64,000 nucleotides of DNA from Leptolyngbyaceae cyanobacterium (lineage in GTDB: Bacteria; Cyanobacteriota; Cyanobacteriia; Cyanobacteriales; Aerosakkonemataceae). Under the pieces are notes generated by a model. That model saw only the letters and a list, made by a program, of their open reading frames with translations. It was not told the DNA's origin and did not search any database. Positions 19,333 to 26,977 of the stretch are shown here, piece after piece. The DNA is taken from NCBI GenBank assembly GCA_036703985.1, contig DATNQN010000151.1, forward strand, positions 1 through 64,000. The letters are read 5' to 3'. The stretch's first letter is position 1; each line of letters begins with the position of its first letter. The position numbers and the translations under genes were made by a program.

Positions 19333-20127
19333 ATGCTGGAAAACTCCAATCAGCCTCAAGAAGATGATGTCGTACTTGGCGGACAAACTCCTCCTCCCTT
19401 GGATGCGGCGGTATTGGGAGGAGTAGAAGGCGTTAAGCATCGGCTGAAGAGTGACGTAATAGACCATCGAGTTGGGGCGTTAGAAGAAGCGCTCGGTTAT
19501 GGAGATGCAGGTTTAGAATTAATCATTCAGGCGTTGGATGATCAAGTAGAAGAGGTGCGAAATCTTGCTGCTTTATTGTTCGGACAAACGGCACAAATTT
19601 ATTTACTTAAGAATAATGTCGGTCTTTGGAATAAGTGGAGAGCGCGGAATTTTTTTGAAGCCGATTTGCGAGAGGCTAATTTAAGCGGAATTAATCTCAG
19701 TGGTGCTGATTTGAGGAGGGCAAAATTGAGCGATGCTAATTTGAGTGGGGCTGACCTGTCTTTTGCTAATTTACACTCGGCTAATTTAAAAGGAGCTAAT
19801 CTGCAAGGTGCGGATTTGCGAAAGGCGAAACTGATCGAAGCTAATTTGTGGGGAGTTAATTTGACATCTGCGAAATTGAGTGAGGCTACTTTTTGGAAAG
19901 CTGATTTGAGGAAAGCTAAGTTAATTAACGCGGATCTGACATTAGCAGATTTGTGTGAAGCTAAATTGAGTGAAGCTAACTTTACGTTTGCGAATCTTAG
20001 TGAAGCTGATTTGCAAAAGGCTAATTTGAGTAAGACTTGTTTTTGGAAGGCAAATCTTTGGAAGGTTGAATTGAGAGGGGCTAATTTTCAGGGGACAACT
20101 ATGCCGGATGGGAAAATTCTTGATTAG
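19333..20127 (+). CDS. HEAT-like N-domain plus pentapeptide-repeat protein, paralogue
   Basis: A 264-residue paralogue of the gene at 12934-13611. The N-terminal domain ([20 protein letters not shown], then [18 protein letters not shown]) matches closely, and residues 110-255 carry about 28 pentapeptide units with A(N/D)L at the centre. It starts 75 bp after the giant kinase stop on the same strand and may be co-transcribed with it. The two pentapeptide genes also end alike (GATFQ or GANFQ, then MPDG and a final D), showing that they arose by duplication. Confidence 0.85.
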   Translation: MLENSNQPQEDDVVLGGQTPPPLDAAVLGGVEGVKHRLKSDVIDHRVGALEEALGYGDAGLELIIQALDDQVEEVRNLAALLFGQTAQIYLLKNNVGLWNKWRARNFFEADLREANLSGINLSGADLRRAKLSDANLSGADLSFANLHSANLKGANLQGADLRKAKLIEANLWGVNLTSAKLSEATFWKADLRKAKLINADLTLADLCEAKLSEANFTFANLSEADLQKANLSKTCFWKANLWKVELRGANFQGTTMPDGKILD

Positions 20128-20189
20128 CGCTCCGCCTATACGTATAATATTACGTAAACATTGGCCGAAGTGCAGTCCGCATTATAACT

Positions 20190-20699
20190 ATGCTTATCAG
20201 AGCTTCAGGTAGTATTTACGGTGATGAGTTAATTACAGCAACTGAATTGAATCGGCAGCCAGGGCGGGTGTTAGATACGGCTTGGGAACGTCCGGTGACA
20301 ATTACTCGCAACGAACAACATTTTGCCTTGTTGCGTCGCGATCGCATGACGTATATGGTGAAGGCAGCTACGATGAGCCAAGTTGTATTTGAGGCGATCG
20401 ATGTTGCCTATAGATTACGCTTGGGAGAACAAATTGATTCGGCGCATTCATTCGGATGGCTAAGGGAATTTGATTCGGATGAACTAACTGAATTTATTAC
20501 AGAAGTAGAAAGTGCGTATCGCCTTGTGGGAGAGGAATCAGAAGGGTGGGATAAGCTGGATGCACTGATTCATGAGTGGCATGAAAGCGCGATCGCAATT
20601 AGTAGCGAAGCACTCGCCGCAGCTTTCGATGATGAAGTTGATGAAGCGTTACTGACAAAGCCAATCAGTGAAAACACTCTAGAATCAGCTGAAGTATGA
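20190..20699 (+). CDS. Phd/YefM-like antitoxin
   Basis: A 169-residue predicted antitoxin. The N-terminal 50 residues match the Phd/YefM DNA-binding fold (ITATELNRQPGRVLDTAWER then PVTITRNEQHFALLRRD). The remaining 120 residues are acidic and helical, longer than a typical 80-90-residue YefM, and presumably neutralise the toxin. Its stop overlaps the start of the toxin gene in an ATGA arrangement (20696-20699). Antitoxins of this type usually repress their own promoter, which would lie at 20128-20189. Confidence 0.78.
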   Translation: MLIRASGSIYGDELITATELNRQPGRVLDTAWERPVTITRNEQHFALLRRDRMTYMVKAATMSQVVFEAIDVAYRLRLGEQIDSAHSFGWLREFDSDELTEFITEVESAYRLVGEESEGWDKLDALIHEWHESAIAISSEALAAAFDDEVDEALLTKPISENTLESAEV

Positions 20700-21163
20700 C
20701 TCATTCCTCTCCAAAAGAACCCAATGAAGAAGGAAATGTGGGGCAGCCAGAGGAACAACTAACAGGATATATTTCCTCTAGTTTGGTGATACCACCAGAG
20801 GAACAATTAACAACACCACCAATTACGGCTGATACTGAAGAAAACTTTGCCGAAGAAGCAACAAAAGTACCTGCATCGACTTGGTTAGTAGTTGCCAAAA
20901 ATCGACGAGTTAATCGAGATTGGGAAGCGTTGCTCGTGCGTGCGCCAGAAAGTGCTAAACGCTGTTATCAGGATTTATGTACTGTTCCTATGGTGAGAAA
21001 ACCAAAACGAGTTTTTCCCTTGAAAGGAAAGCGTTATCAGGGCGCGTGGGAATATGAGGTAACTAGTTCCGATCGGGTATTTTATGTACCTGATGAAGAA
21101 AAACGCAAAGTACTTGTTTATTATGCAGGAAAACATCCAAAAACGGCTCCTATTCCTCCTTAA
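20696..21163 (+). CDS. RelE/ParE-like toxin with acidic N-terminal extension
   Basis: A 155-residue predicted toxin. The C-terminal 90 residues form a RelE-like domain (RRVNRDWEALLVRAPESAKR, then FPLKGKRYQGAWEYEV and a final DRVFYVPDEEKRKVLVYYAGKH), consistent with an mRNA interferase or gyrase poison. The first 60 residues are acidic, Pro/Glu-rich and disordered-looking, an addition not usual in RelE. Translation is coupled to the antitoxin by a 4-nt overlap. The dnd helicase starts 70 bp downstream, which places this pair at the left border of the defence island. Confidence 0.78.
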   Translation: MTHSSPKEPNEEGNVGQPEEQLTGYISSSLVIPPEEQLTTPPITADTEENFAEEATKVPASTWLVVAKNRRVNRDWEALLVRAPESAKRCYQDLCTVPMVRKPKRVFPLKGKRYQGAWEYEVTSSDRVFYVPDEEKRKVLVYYAGKHPKTAPIPP

Positions 21164-21233
21164 TAAGGGATAAAAGTGAACTAGAAAAAACTAAAATAAA
21201 TCAAATAACTGAAATAATAGGGGCAGTGCGGTT

Positions 21234-22760
21234 GTGAAGTCGTCCTCCAAGGGTGTGTATAAAGTCCAAAATCAGAAGGGTTTAGCTAAAAATAACGATG
21301 AAGCTTACCCGTTGTTGGAAATCAATAGAATTCTCAGGGTAGCTGCTTCTAAAGGTACTTATCATGTATCGCCAGGGAAACAAGCAGCGCCGGGATGTCC
21401 GAGAATACCGTCATGGCTACAGTTGCGGGGATATCAGCAACAAGCGATCGCAAATTGGTTTGGCAATAATGGAAGAGGGACGTTGAAGATGGCGACTGGT
21501 AGCGGAAAGACGATTACCGGATTAGCGATCGCAACTGAACTTTATCATAAAATTGGTTTGCAAGTTCTTTTAGTAGTTTGTCCTTATCGCCATTTAGTTA
21601 GCCAATGGGCGCGAGAATGCGAGAAATTTGGTATTAACGAGCCAATTTTAGCATTTGAAAGTTTGCGGCGCTGGCAAGATAAACTTTCCACTCAACTATA
21701 TAATGTGCACTCTGGTAATCAACCATTTTTGACCGTAATTACTACCAATTCAACATTAATTAGTGATGGTTTTCAATCACAACTAAATTATTTGCCCCAA
21801 AAAACCTTAATTATCGGAGATGAAGCGCATAATTTAGGTGCACCTCGCTTAGAAGAAAGTTTACCTCGTAATATTGGATTGCGGCTAGCTTTATCTGCAA
21901 CACCAGAAAGATATTTTGATGAAGACGGTACGCAATCTTTATTTGATTATTTTGGCACGGTTTTGCAACCTGAATTTACCTTGAGAGATGCGATTCAACA
22001 AGGAGCGTTAGTACATTATCTTTATCATCCAATTTTAGTAGAATTAACTGAAGCAGAGAGTCAGAGTTATATAAAAATAACTAAAAAAATTGGTCGTTCT
22101 TTGATATATCGTCAGCGGGAAGGACAACCAGATAGCATTTTCGATGAAGAAAATGAAGACCTCAAAACATTGTTGATGAAAAGAGCGAGAATCATCGGTT
22201 CTGCTGCTAATAAGTTAGATGCTTTACGCGACTTAATGTATAACAGATTAGATACTAGCCACACTTTATTTTATTGCGGTGATGGTTCGATGGAAAGCAC
22301 CCATCAATTAAAGGCAGTAACCAGAATTTTAGGAACTGAATTAGGATATAGAGTCAACACTTATACAGCAGAAACTTCTTTGGAAGAAAGAGAGATTTTG
22401 CGATGCCAATTTGAAACAGGAGAATTGCAAGGTTTAGTGGCAATTCGATGTTTAGATGAAGGAGTAGATATTCCCGCCATTCAAACAGCCGTAATTTTAG
22501 CAAGTAGTGGAAATCCTCGCCAATTTATTCAGCGACGCGGTAGAGTTTTGCGTCCTCATCCAGGGAAAGAAAGAGCAACTTTATTTGACATGATAGTATT
22601 ACCTCCAGAGTTAGATAGAGAAACCTTGCAAGTCGAACGCAACTTATTAAGAAGAGAATTAAGAAGACTAGTTGAATTTGCTGATTTAGCAGATAACGCA
22701 GGAGAAGCAAGAATGAAATTACTTAGTTTGCAAAAACGATATGGCTTATTAGATATTTGA
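21234..22760 (+). CDS. SF2 DEAH helicase, dnd-associated restriction protein
   Basis: A 508-residue superfamily 2 helicase of the type that I recall as linked to DNA phosphorothioation (TIGRFAM family 'DNA phosphorothioation system restriction enzyme'). The Q-like motif LRGYQQQAIANWF precedes motif I ATGSGKT near residue 87, motif II GDEAH with Asp at 196, motif III LSATPER, and motif VI QFIQRRGRVLRP near 435. No nuclease domain is visible in the chain, so cutting would need a partner such as the Uma2-type protein downstream. The start is GTG at 21234. Homologues of similar size are found beside dnd genes in cyanobacteria. Loss of the usual dndFGH genes here makes this the candidate restriction motor. 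Confidence 0.82.
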   Translation: MKSSSKGVYKVQNQKGLAKNNDEAYPLLEINRILRVAASKGTYHVSPGKQAAPGCPRIPSWLQLRGYQQQAIANWFGNNGRGTLKMATGSGKTITGLAIATELYHKIGLQVLLVVCPYRHLVSQWARECEKFGINEPILAFESLRRWQDKLSTQLYNVHSGNQPFLTVITTNSTLISDGFQSQLNYLPQKTLIIGDEAHNLGAPRLEESLPRNIGLRLALSATPERYFDEDGTQSLFDYFGTVLQPEFTLRDAIQQGALVHYLYHPILVELTEAESQSYIKITKKIGRSLIYRQREGQPDSIFDEENEDLKTLLMKRARIIGSAANKLDALRDLMYNRLDTSHTLFYCGDGSMESTHQLKAVTRILGTELGYRVNTYTAETSLEEREILRCQFETGELQGLVAIRCLDEGVDIPAIQTAVILASSGNPRQFIQRRGRVLRPHPGKERATLFDMIVLPPELDRETLQVERNLLRRELRRLVEFADLADNAGEARMKLLSLQKRYGLLDI

Positions 22761-22769
22761 TAATTTAAG

Positions 22770-22944
22770 AACCGCAGATGAAATCCTTTATCCATGAACC
22801 TCACAAAAAAGATAACACCAACATCTGCATTCATATGTGGACATCTGCGGTAAAAAGCACCAACCTAACATCCCACAAAAAATATCAAAACAACATCTGT
22901 GTTTATCTGTGTTCATCTGTGGACATCTGTGGTAAAAAAAATAT
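22770..22944. repeat. 12-bp-period repeat, copy A (mixed orientation)
   Basis: After the helicase stop comes one short forward unit (accgcagatg, 22770-22780), then two reverse-strand blocks at 22820-22857 and 22892-22942. On the minus strand the second block reads ACCACAGATGTCCACAGATG and continues with 12-bp units, followed by a GTGGGATGTTAGG spacer that recurs in other copies. It fills most of the gap before the 57-residue gene. Confidence 0.85.
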
Positions 22945-22969
22945 ATAGCTTTCACCGAATCTTATCATA

Positions 22970-23143
22970 ATGAACGAAGAAATCAGTCTAAGCTACGTCC
23001 AAGAACCCATTACAACCGCACCTCCAGAAGTGCGACAAATTATTGAACGAGTAAAACAAGCTGAAAAAGATAAACTTTATATGCCAAAACCAAAAGGCAT
23101 TAATGACGACATTCTCACGATTATTAAGGAATGCGTTAAATGA
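22970..23143 (+). CDS. 57-residue protein coupled to SMC-like ATPase
   Basis: A short gene, MNEEISLSYVQEPITTAPPE to the C-terminus IIKECVK. It is charged, with a Pro-rich N-terminal half and a helical segment (VRQIIERVKQAEKDKL). The stop overlaps the ATG of the SMC-like ATPase gene (ATGA, 23140-23143), so the two are translationally coupled and probably form a complex. I do not recognise the family. Small partners are common beside SMC-like defence ATPases, which supports a structural or regulatory subunit. The start is the ATG at 22970. Confidence 0.7.
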   Translation: MNEEISLSYVQEPITTAPPEVRQIIERVKQAEKDKLYMPKPKGINDDILTIIKECVK

Positions 23144-25203
23144 GGTTAATTTCTATTAAACTTTGTAATTTTCGTTGTTTTTATGGTAAAACGCCAGAAA
23201 TTTTACTGGCTGGAGAAGAACAGCGAAATACTACAGTTATTCACGGTAATAACGGTGCTGGTAAAACTACTCTTTTGAATGGGTTTACTTGGGTGCTATA
23301 TGAAAAATTTACGGCTGCTTTTGCTTCGGAAGAACAATTAGTAAATAAAAGAGCGATCGCAGAAGCAAAAACCGGAGAAACTATCGAATGTTGGGTAGAA
23401 ATTGTTTGGGAACACTTCGGTAAACGCTATCGCGCCAAACGGGAATGTCGCGCCTACAAAGGTGACATCATCGAACAAGGAGAAAGCAAACTATATATGC
23501 AGATAGCTGGCGATGATGGCAGATGGCAATTTCCTCAACAGCTTCCGGAAGATATTATCGGACGAATTTTACCGGAAAGTTTGCATCAATATTTCTTTTT
23601 CGATGGAGAAAGAATCGAAAGATTTGTTCGTTCTGATAACAAAATCGAAATTGCGGAAGCAACGAAAACCATGCTGGGGATGGAAGTATTGGAACGTTCC
23701 ATCAAGCATTTGAAGGAAGCTAGAAAAACTTTGGAAGAAGAGTTAAAGGCAATTGGCAATACAGAAACGCGCAAACTCTTAAAGCAAAAGGAACAAAAAG
23801 AAAAAGAAATTGACCGATTAACTAATCGCCAAACTGAAATTAGTCAGGAATTAGCACATCAACAGACTTTGAAGAAAGAAACTAGTACTCGTTTTCGCGA
23901 TGTCAGCGGTGCGAAAGATTTAGAAGAAAGACGCAAGGAGTTAGGAGAAGAAAAAGGAAGAAATGTTACTAAGTTGAAACAAAGTCAGGAAACATTGCAA
24001 AAAGCTATTTCCACTAGAGGTTATACAGTTTTACTGCCAGAAATTACTGCTGAGTTCCGTGCGATCGTGAACGATCTAAAACAGCGGGGTGATTTAACAT
24101 CTGGCATTTCACGAGAATTTATTTATGATTTATTGAATTCTCAAATCTGCATTTGTGGCGCTGAATTAAATGAGGGAAATCATTTCCATCAAAATGTAAT
24201 TAATTGGCTGAATAAAGCAAGTATTGCAGCGGTGGAAGAAACGGCTATCCGCACGATCGCACAAGTGGATGAAGTGGACAAGCAAGCACTAAATTTTTGG
24301 GAAGATGTCGATCGAGAACAAGCTAATATTAACCAGATCAAGCAGGAAATATCGCGGATTGAAACTCAGATTGAGGATATTAGCGATCGATTGCGAAAAA
24401 ACCCCGCCGAAGAAATTCGCAATTTGCAAAAGCGATTGGATGAAATCGAAGGAAAAATCCGAGAATTAACTTTGGAAGAGGGCGAAAATAAGCAAAAAAT
24501 TACGGATTTAACCAACGAAGTAGAAGTTTTGGCTAAGCAAATTGCTAAACAAGAAATGAATGAAGCAAGGCAAGTGCTTACTCAACGGCGAATTGAAGCG
24601 ACTCAAGATGCGATCGATCGACTTATCCTATTTAGAACTAGGTTAGATCATCATTTCCGATCGCAGTTAGAAAAGCGAGTACAAGAGATTTTTAGTTCTA
24701 TATCTTTTAAGCCTTACTCGCCAAAAATTAGTGAAAAATACGAACTAAGTTTAGTAGAAAATACTGCTGGGAACGAAGCAAATGTGGCTGCTTCCACGGG
24801 AGAAAATCAAATCCTCAGTTTGTCTTTCATTGGCGGTATTATCGACAGAGTGCGCGAATGGAGTAAAGAAGAAATGATGGTACCCGATAGCAGCACCTTT
24901 CCCATCGTAATGGATTCACCTTTTGGCAGTTTGGATGAAATTTACCGCCGACAAATTGCCAAAATTATTCCCCAATTGGCTAATCAATTGGTGGTGTTAG
25001 TTACTAATACTCAATGGCGGGGTGAGGTAAAAGAGGAAATGACTAAACGTATTGGTAGAGAATACGTACTGACTTATTATTCTTCTAAGCCAGATTGTCA
25101 GGAGGATTTGATAGAGTTGGATGGGGTGCGTTATGCTTTGATAAAACAAAGTCCGAATGAATTTGAATATACGGAAATTGTGGAGGTAGAATATGAGTTT
25201 TAG
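23140..25203 (+). CDS. SMC/Rad50-like ATPase, DndD paralogue
   Basis: A 687-residue ABC-type ATPase. The N-terminal lobe holds GNNGAGKTTL (Walker A, residues 36-44). Two coiled-coil arms occupy about 180-280 and 385-500, with a hinge-like region that includes CIC at 337-339 in place of the CxxC of a zinc hook. The C-terminal lobe has an ABC signature-like STGENQILSLSFIGG near 548 and Walker B VMDSPFGSLDE near 590. It resembles DndD in layout but is clearly divergent from the DndD at 33543-35525. Placed between the helicase and a Uma2-type nuclease, it is more likely part of the restriction or sensing arm than of sulfur insertion. Translation is coupled on both sides. Confidence 0.85.
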   Translation: MRLISIKLCNFRCFYGKTPEILLAGEEQRNTTVIHGNNGAGKTTLLNGFTWVLYEKFTAAFASEEQLVNKRAIAEAKTGETIECWVEIVWEHFGKRYRAKRECRAYKGDIIEQGESKLYMQIAGDDGRWQFPQQLPEDIIGRILPESLHQYFFFDGERIERFVRSDNKIEIAEATKTMLGMEVLERSIKHLKEARKTLEEELKAIGNTETRKLLKQKEQKEKEIDRLTNRQTEISQELAHQQTLKKETSTRFRDVSGAKDLEERRKELGEEKGRNVTKLKQSQETLQKAISTRGYTVLLPEITAEFRAIVNDLKQRGDLTSGISREFIYDLLNSQICICGAELNEGNHFHQNVINWLNKASIAAVEETAIRTIAQVDEVDKQALNFWEDVDREQANINQIKQEISRIETQIEDISDRLRKNPAEEIRNLQKRLDEIEGKIRELTLEEGENKQKITDLTNEVEVLAKQIAKQEMNEARQVLTQRRIEATQDAIDRLILFRTRLDHHFRSQLEKRVQEIFSSISFKPYSPKISEKYELSLVENTAGNEANVAASTGENQILSLSFIGGIIDRVREWSKEEMMVPDSSTFPIVMDSPFGSLDEIYRRQIAKIIPQLANQLVVLVTNTQWRGEVKEEMTKRIGREYVLTYYSSKPDCQEDLIELDGVRYALIKQSPNEFEYTEIVEVEYEF

Positions 25204-25849
25204 TTCGTCCCCAGTTTCGGAAAAGTTGGTAACAGATACTTGGATGAAGGCTAGTTGGGAAGAGTTTCTCGCTTTAGCGGATCATCCTGATTACGAAAAG
25301 GGTAAATTTTATTATCATCAAGATTACATGAGGATTGAAATGGCAGCAGTTGGCCCACTTCACGGACGCGAAAATTCGGTTGTTTCTAGAGTCGTCAATT
25401 TTCACACAGCGTTTAGAAATATCCGAATGGTGGAATTGATTAATGCTAGTTTTCGCAAACCGAGTATCGTTGAATTTCAACCTGATTTATCTTATTATAT
25501 TGGTTCTGAATTTAGATTACCACCGCGAACTAATACACCAATTAATTTGAATGAATTCGATCCGCCAGCGTTAGTTATAGAAATTGGTGCGAGTTCGATT
25601 AGCGATGATTTAGGACAAAAACGGTTGATTTACGAACGTTCTGGCGTGCAAGAATATTGGGTGGTTGATGCTAGTATTTACGATACGATCGCATTTGAAA
25701 TTTCTGATAGGCGTAGTGGTGAAATTCAGGAATCGCGAGTGTTACCAGGTTTAAGTATGGCGTTAGTTGAAGAGGCATTAAAACGCAGCGAAACGCAAGA
25801 TGATGGGGAAATTAATCGCTGGTTAATTCAAACATTTAGTCAAATTTGA
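25193..25849 (+). CDS. Uma2-family PD-(D/E)XK-like nuclease
   Basis: A 218-residue Uma2 (DUF820) protein, a family with a restriction-endonuclease-like fold that is greatly expanded in cyanobacteria. The core shows PDLSYYIG near residue 98, PALVIEIGASSISDDLGQK around 122-141 with the family's Asp...Glu-x-x arrangement, and the QEYWVVD ending strand. Nuclease activity of the family is a structural prediction. The start overlaps the SMC-like ATPase by 11 nt, so it belongs to the same transcript. Uma2 genes usually stand alone; coupling to a DndD-like ATPase inside a dnd island suggests recruitment as the cutting subunit. Confidence 0.85.
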   Translation: MSFSSSPVSEKLVTDTWMKASWEEFLALADHPDYEKGKFYYHQDYMRIEMAAVGPLHGRENSVVSRVVNFHTAFRNIRMVELINASFRKPSIVEFQPDLSYYIGSEFRLPPRTNTPINLNEFDPPALVIEIGASSISDDLGQKRLIYERSGVQEYWVVDASIYDTIAFEISDRRSGEIQESRVLPGLSMALVEEALKRSETQDDGEINRWLIQTFSQI

Positions 25850-25867
25850 TAATGAAATAAAACGAGT

Positions 25868-26338
25868 ATGGGTGCTAGTAAAATTAAAATTGCTAAAGAT
25901 AAAGCTGATTTAGTAAAAGCTTTATCTTTCTCTAAGGAAACGACCGGGCCTTTTCAAACTTATGCTGATGTAATGGTGTTTGCTGCGGCGTTGGGTGCGA
26001 GGAGAAAAAAGCGCGTTCCTTTGGGGGAGATTTCTAAGCGAGACCCTTTGCCAATTGGGATTGAAATTTTTATTTCTAGGGGTTATGATACGACGATCAA
26101 GTTATTAGCGATCGCAGAAACTAAAGATATCAATATTATATCGCCTCATGATGAAAATTCGGAAGAACAACGTATCGCTATTTTTGAAGAATATGCTAAT
26201 GGTGGATTGGAGATTTTGCAGGAAGAGTTGCGGGGTGCGGTTGATTATTCGGAACGGCTTTTGTTAATTTTAGTTTCGGAACGGAGTAAGCAGAATAGAA
26301 TTGAAGGGGAGTTTGATTTGAGTAGTTTTTTGAGTTGA
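25868..26338 (+). CDS. DNA phosphorothioation-associated protein 4
   Basis: A 156-residue protein matching my memory of the dnd system-associated protein 4 family (TIGRFAM), with FQTYADVMVFAAALGARRKK near residues 29-48, followed by RVPLGEISKRDPLPIGIEIF and an acidic IFEEYANGGLEIL segment. The role is not known; the family is recognised by its co-occurrence with dnd genes. It follows the Uma2 gene by 18 bp and closes the left-hand operon of helicase, small protein, SMC-like ATPase and nuclease. Repeat copy B begins 11 bp after its stop. Confidence 0.75.
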   Translation: MGASKIKIAKDKADLVKALSFSKETTGPFQTYADVMVFAAALGARRKKRVPLGEISKRDPLPIGIEIFISRGYDTTIKLLAIAETKDINIISPHDENSEEQRIAIFEEYANGGLEILQEELRGAVDYSERLLLILVSERSKQNRIEGEFDLSSFLS

Positions 26339-26348
26339 TTTTAAGTTT

Positions 26349-26478
26349 GGGTGGGGTGTTTGGGATTAGTTTTTTACCACAGATGTCCACAGATGAACAC
26401 AGATGAACACAGATGTTACTTCGATGTTTTCGGTGGGATTTTAGAGATTAGTTTTTACCGCAGATATTATCAGAAATC
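26349..26478. repeat. 12-bp-period repeat, copy B (forward)
   Basis: The core arm at 26370-26421 begins TTTTTTACCACAGATGTCC, then has repeated 12-bp CAGATGAACACA units and ends TTACTT. A spacer of GGTGGGATTTTAG type follows, then a second partial unit (TTTTTACCGCAGAT, to 26468). The 52-nt arm is an inverted copy of 26912-26963 with one mismatch by eye. Confidence 0.9.
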
Positions 26479-26503
26479 AAATTTTTTTCTATTTTACTAA
26501 TCC

Positions 26504-26830
26504 CTAACCCTCAACTTTTGTTCCATCAAGCATCACAATTGGTTCGTTACCGATGATTTCTGCGCTGTGGACTACTCCCCGATTTACATAAACGCTATCT
26601 CCCCCTTTCAAAATTACAGTTTCTCCGTCGATTGTCATGCGAAATTGTCCTGAAACTATGCCAGTCATTTTATCAACATCATGACTGTGATCCGGAAAAT
26701 CAGTACCGGGAGGAAACGTATAACTTTCAGATGGATAACCAAGTTTTTCTAACTTTTTCTGCAAAGCAGCTTCCGATAATTCACCATCTTGTTCCGGATT
26801 CCAATATTCAACTTGCATAACTCGAATCAT
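26504..26830 (-). CDS. small cupin-domain protein
   Basis: A 108-residue single cupin. The two cupin motifs are visible: PGTDFPDHSHDVDKMTGIVSG (motif 1, with His-x-His and a following Asp) and the later GDSVYVNRGVVHSAEII (motif 2 with the metal-binding His). It is probably a metal-binding beta-barrel; substrate unknown. The ATG at 26830 sits directly against an AGGAG site, too close for good initiation, so the ATG at 26818, 12 nt beyond the site, may be the real start. It is antisense to its left neighbours and sits between 52-nt inverted repeats, with no visible link to phosphorothioation. Confidence 0.85.
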   Translation of the reverse strand: MIRVMQVEYWNPEQDGELSEAALQKKLEKLGYPSESYTFPPGTDFPDHSHDVDKMTGIVSGQFRMTIDGETVILKGGDSVYVNRGVVHSAEIIGNEPIVMLDGTKVEG

Positions 26831-26832
26831 CT

Positions 26833-26970
26833 CCTATCTATCTTTCATCTGCGTTAATCTGCGGACATCTGCGTTAAAAAACTAACCCCCAACATCCCAC
26901 CCAAAATTGGAAAGTAACATCTGTGTTAATCTGTGTTCATCTGTGGACATCTGTGGTAAAAAAAAATTCC
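26833..26970. repeat. 12-bp-period repeat, copy C (reverse)
   Basis: On the minus strand this reads TTTTTTACCACAGATGTCC, then 12-bp units, TTACTT, a GGTGGGATGTTGGGGGTTAG spacer, and a second block with GCAGAT units ending beside the cupin start. The 52-nt arm (26912-26963) mirrors copy B. It ends 15 bp before the stop of the leftward DGQHR gene. Confidence 0.9.
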
Positions 26971-26977
26971 CAATCAC

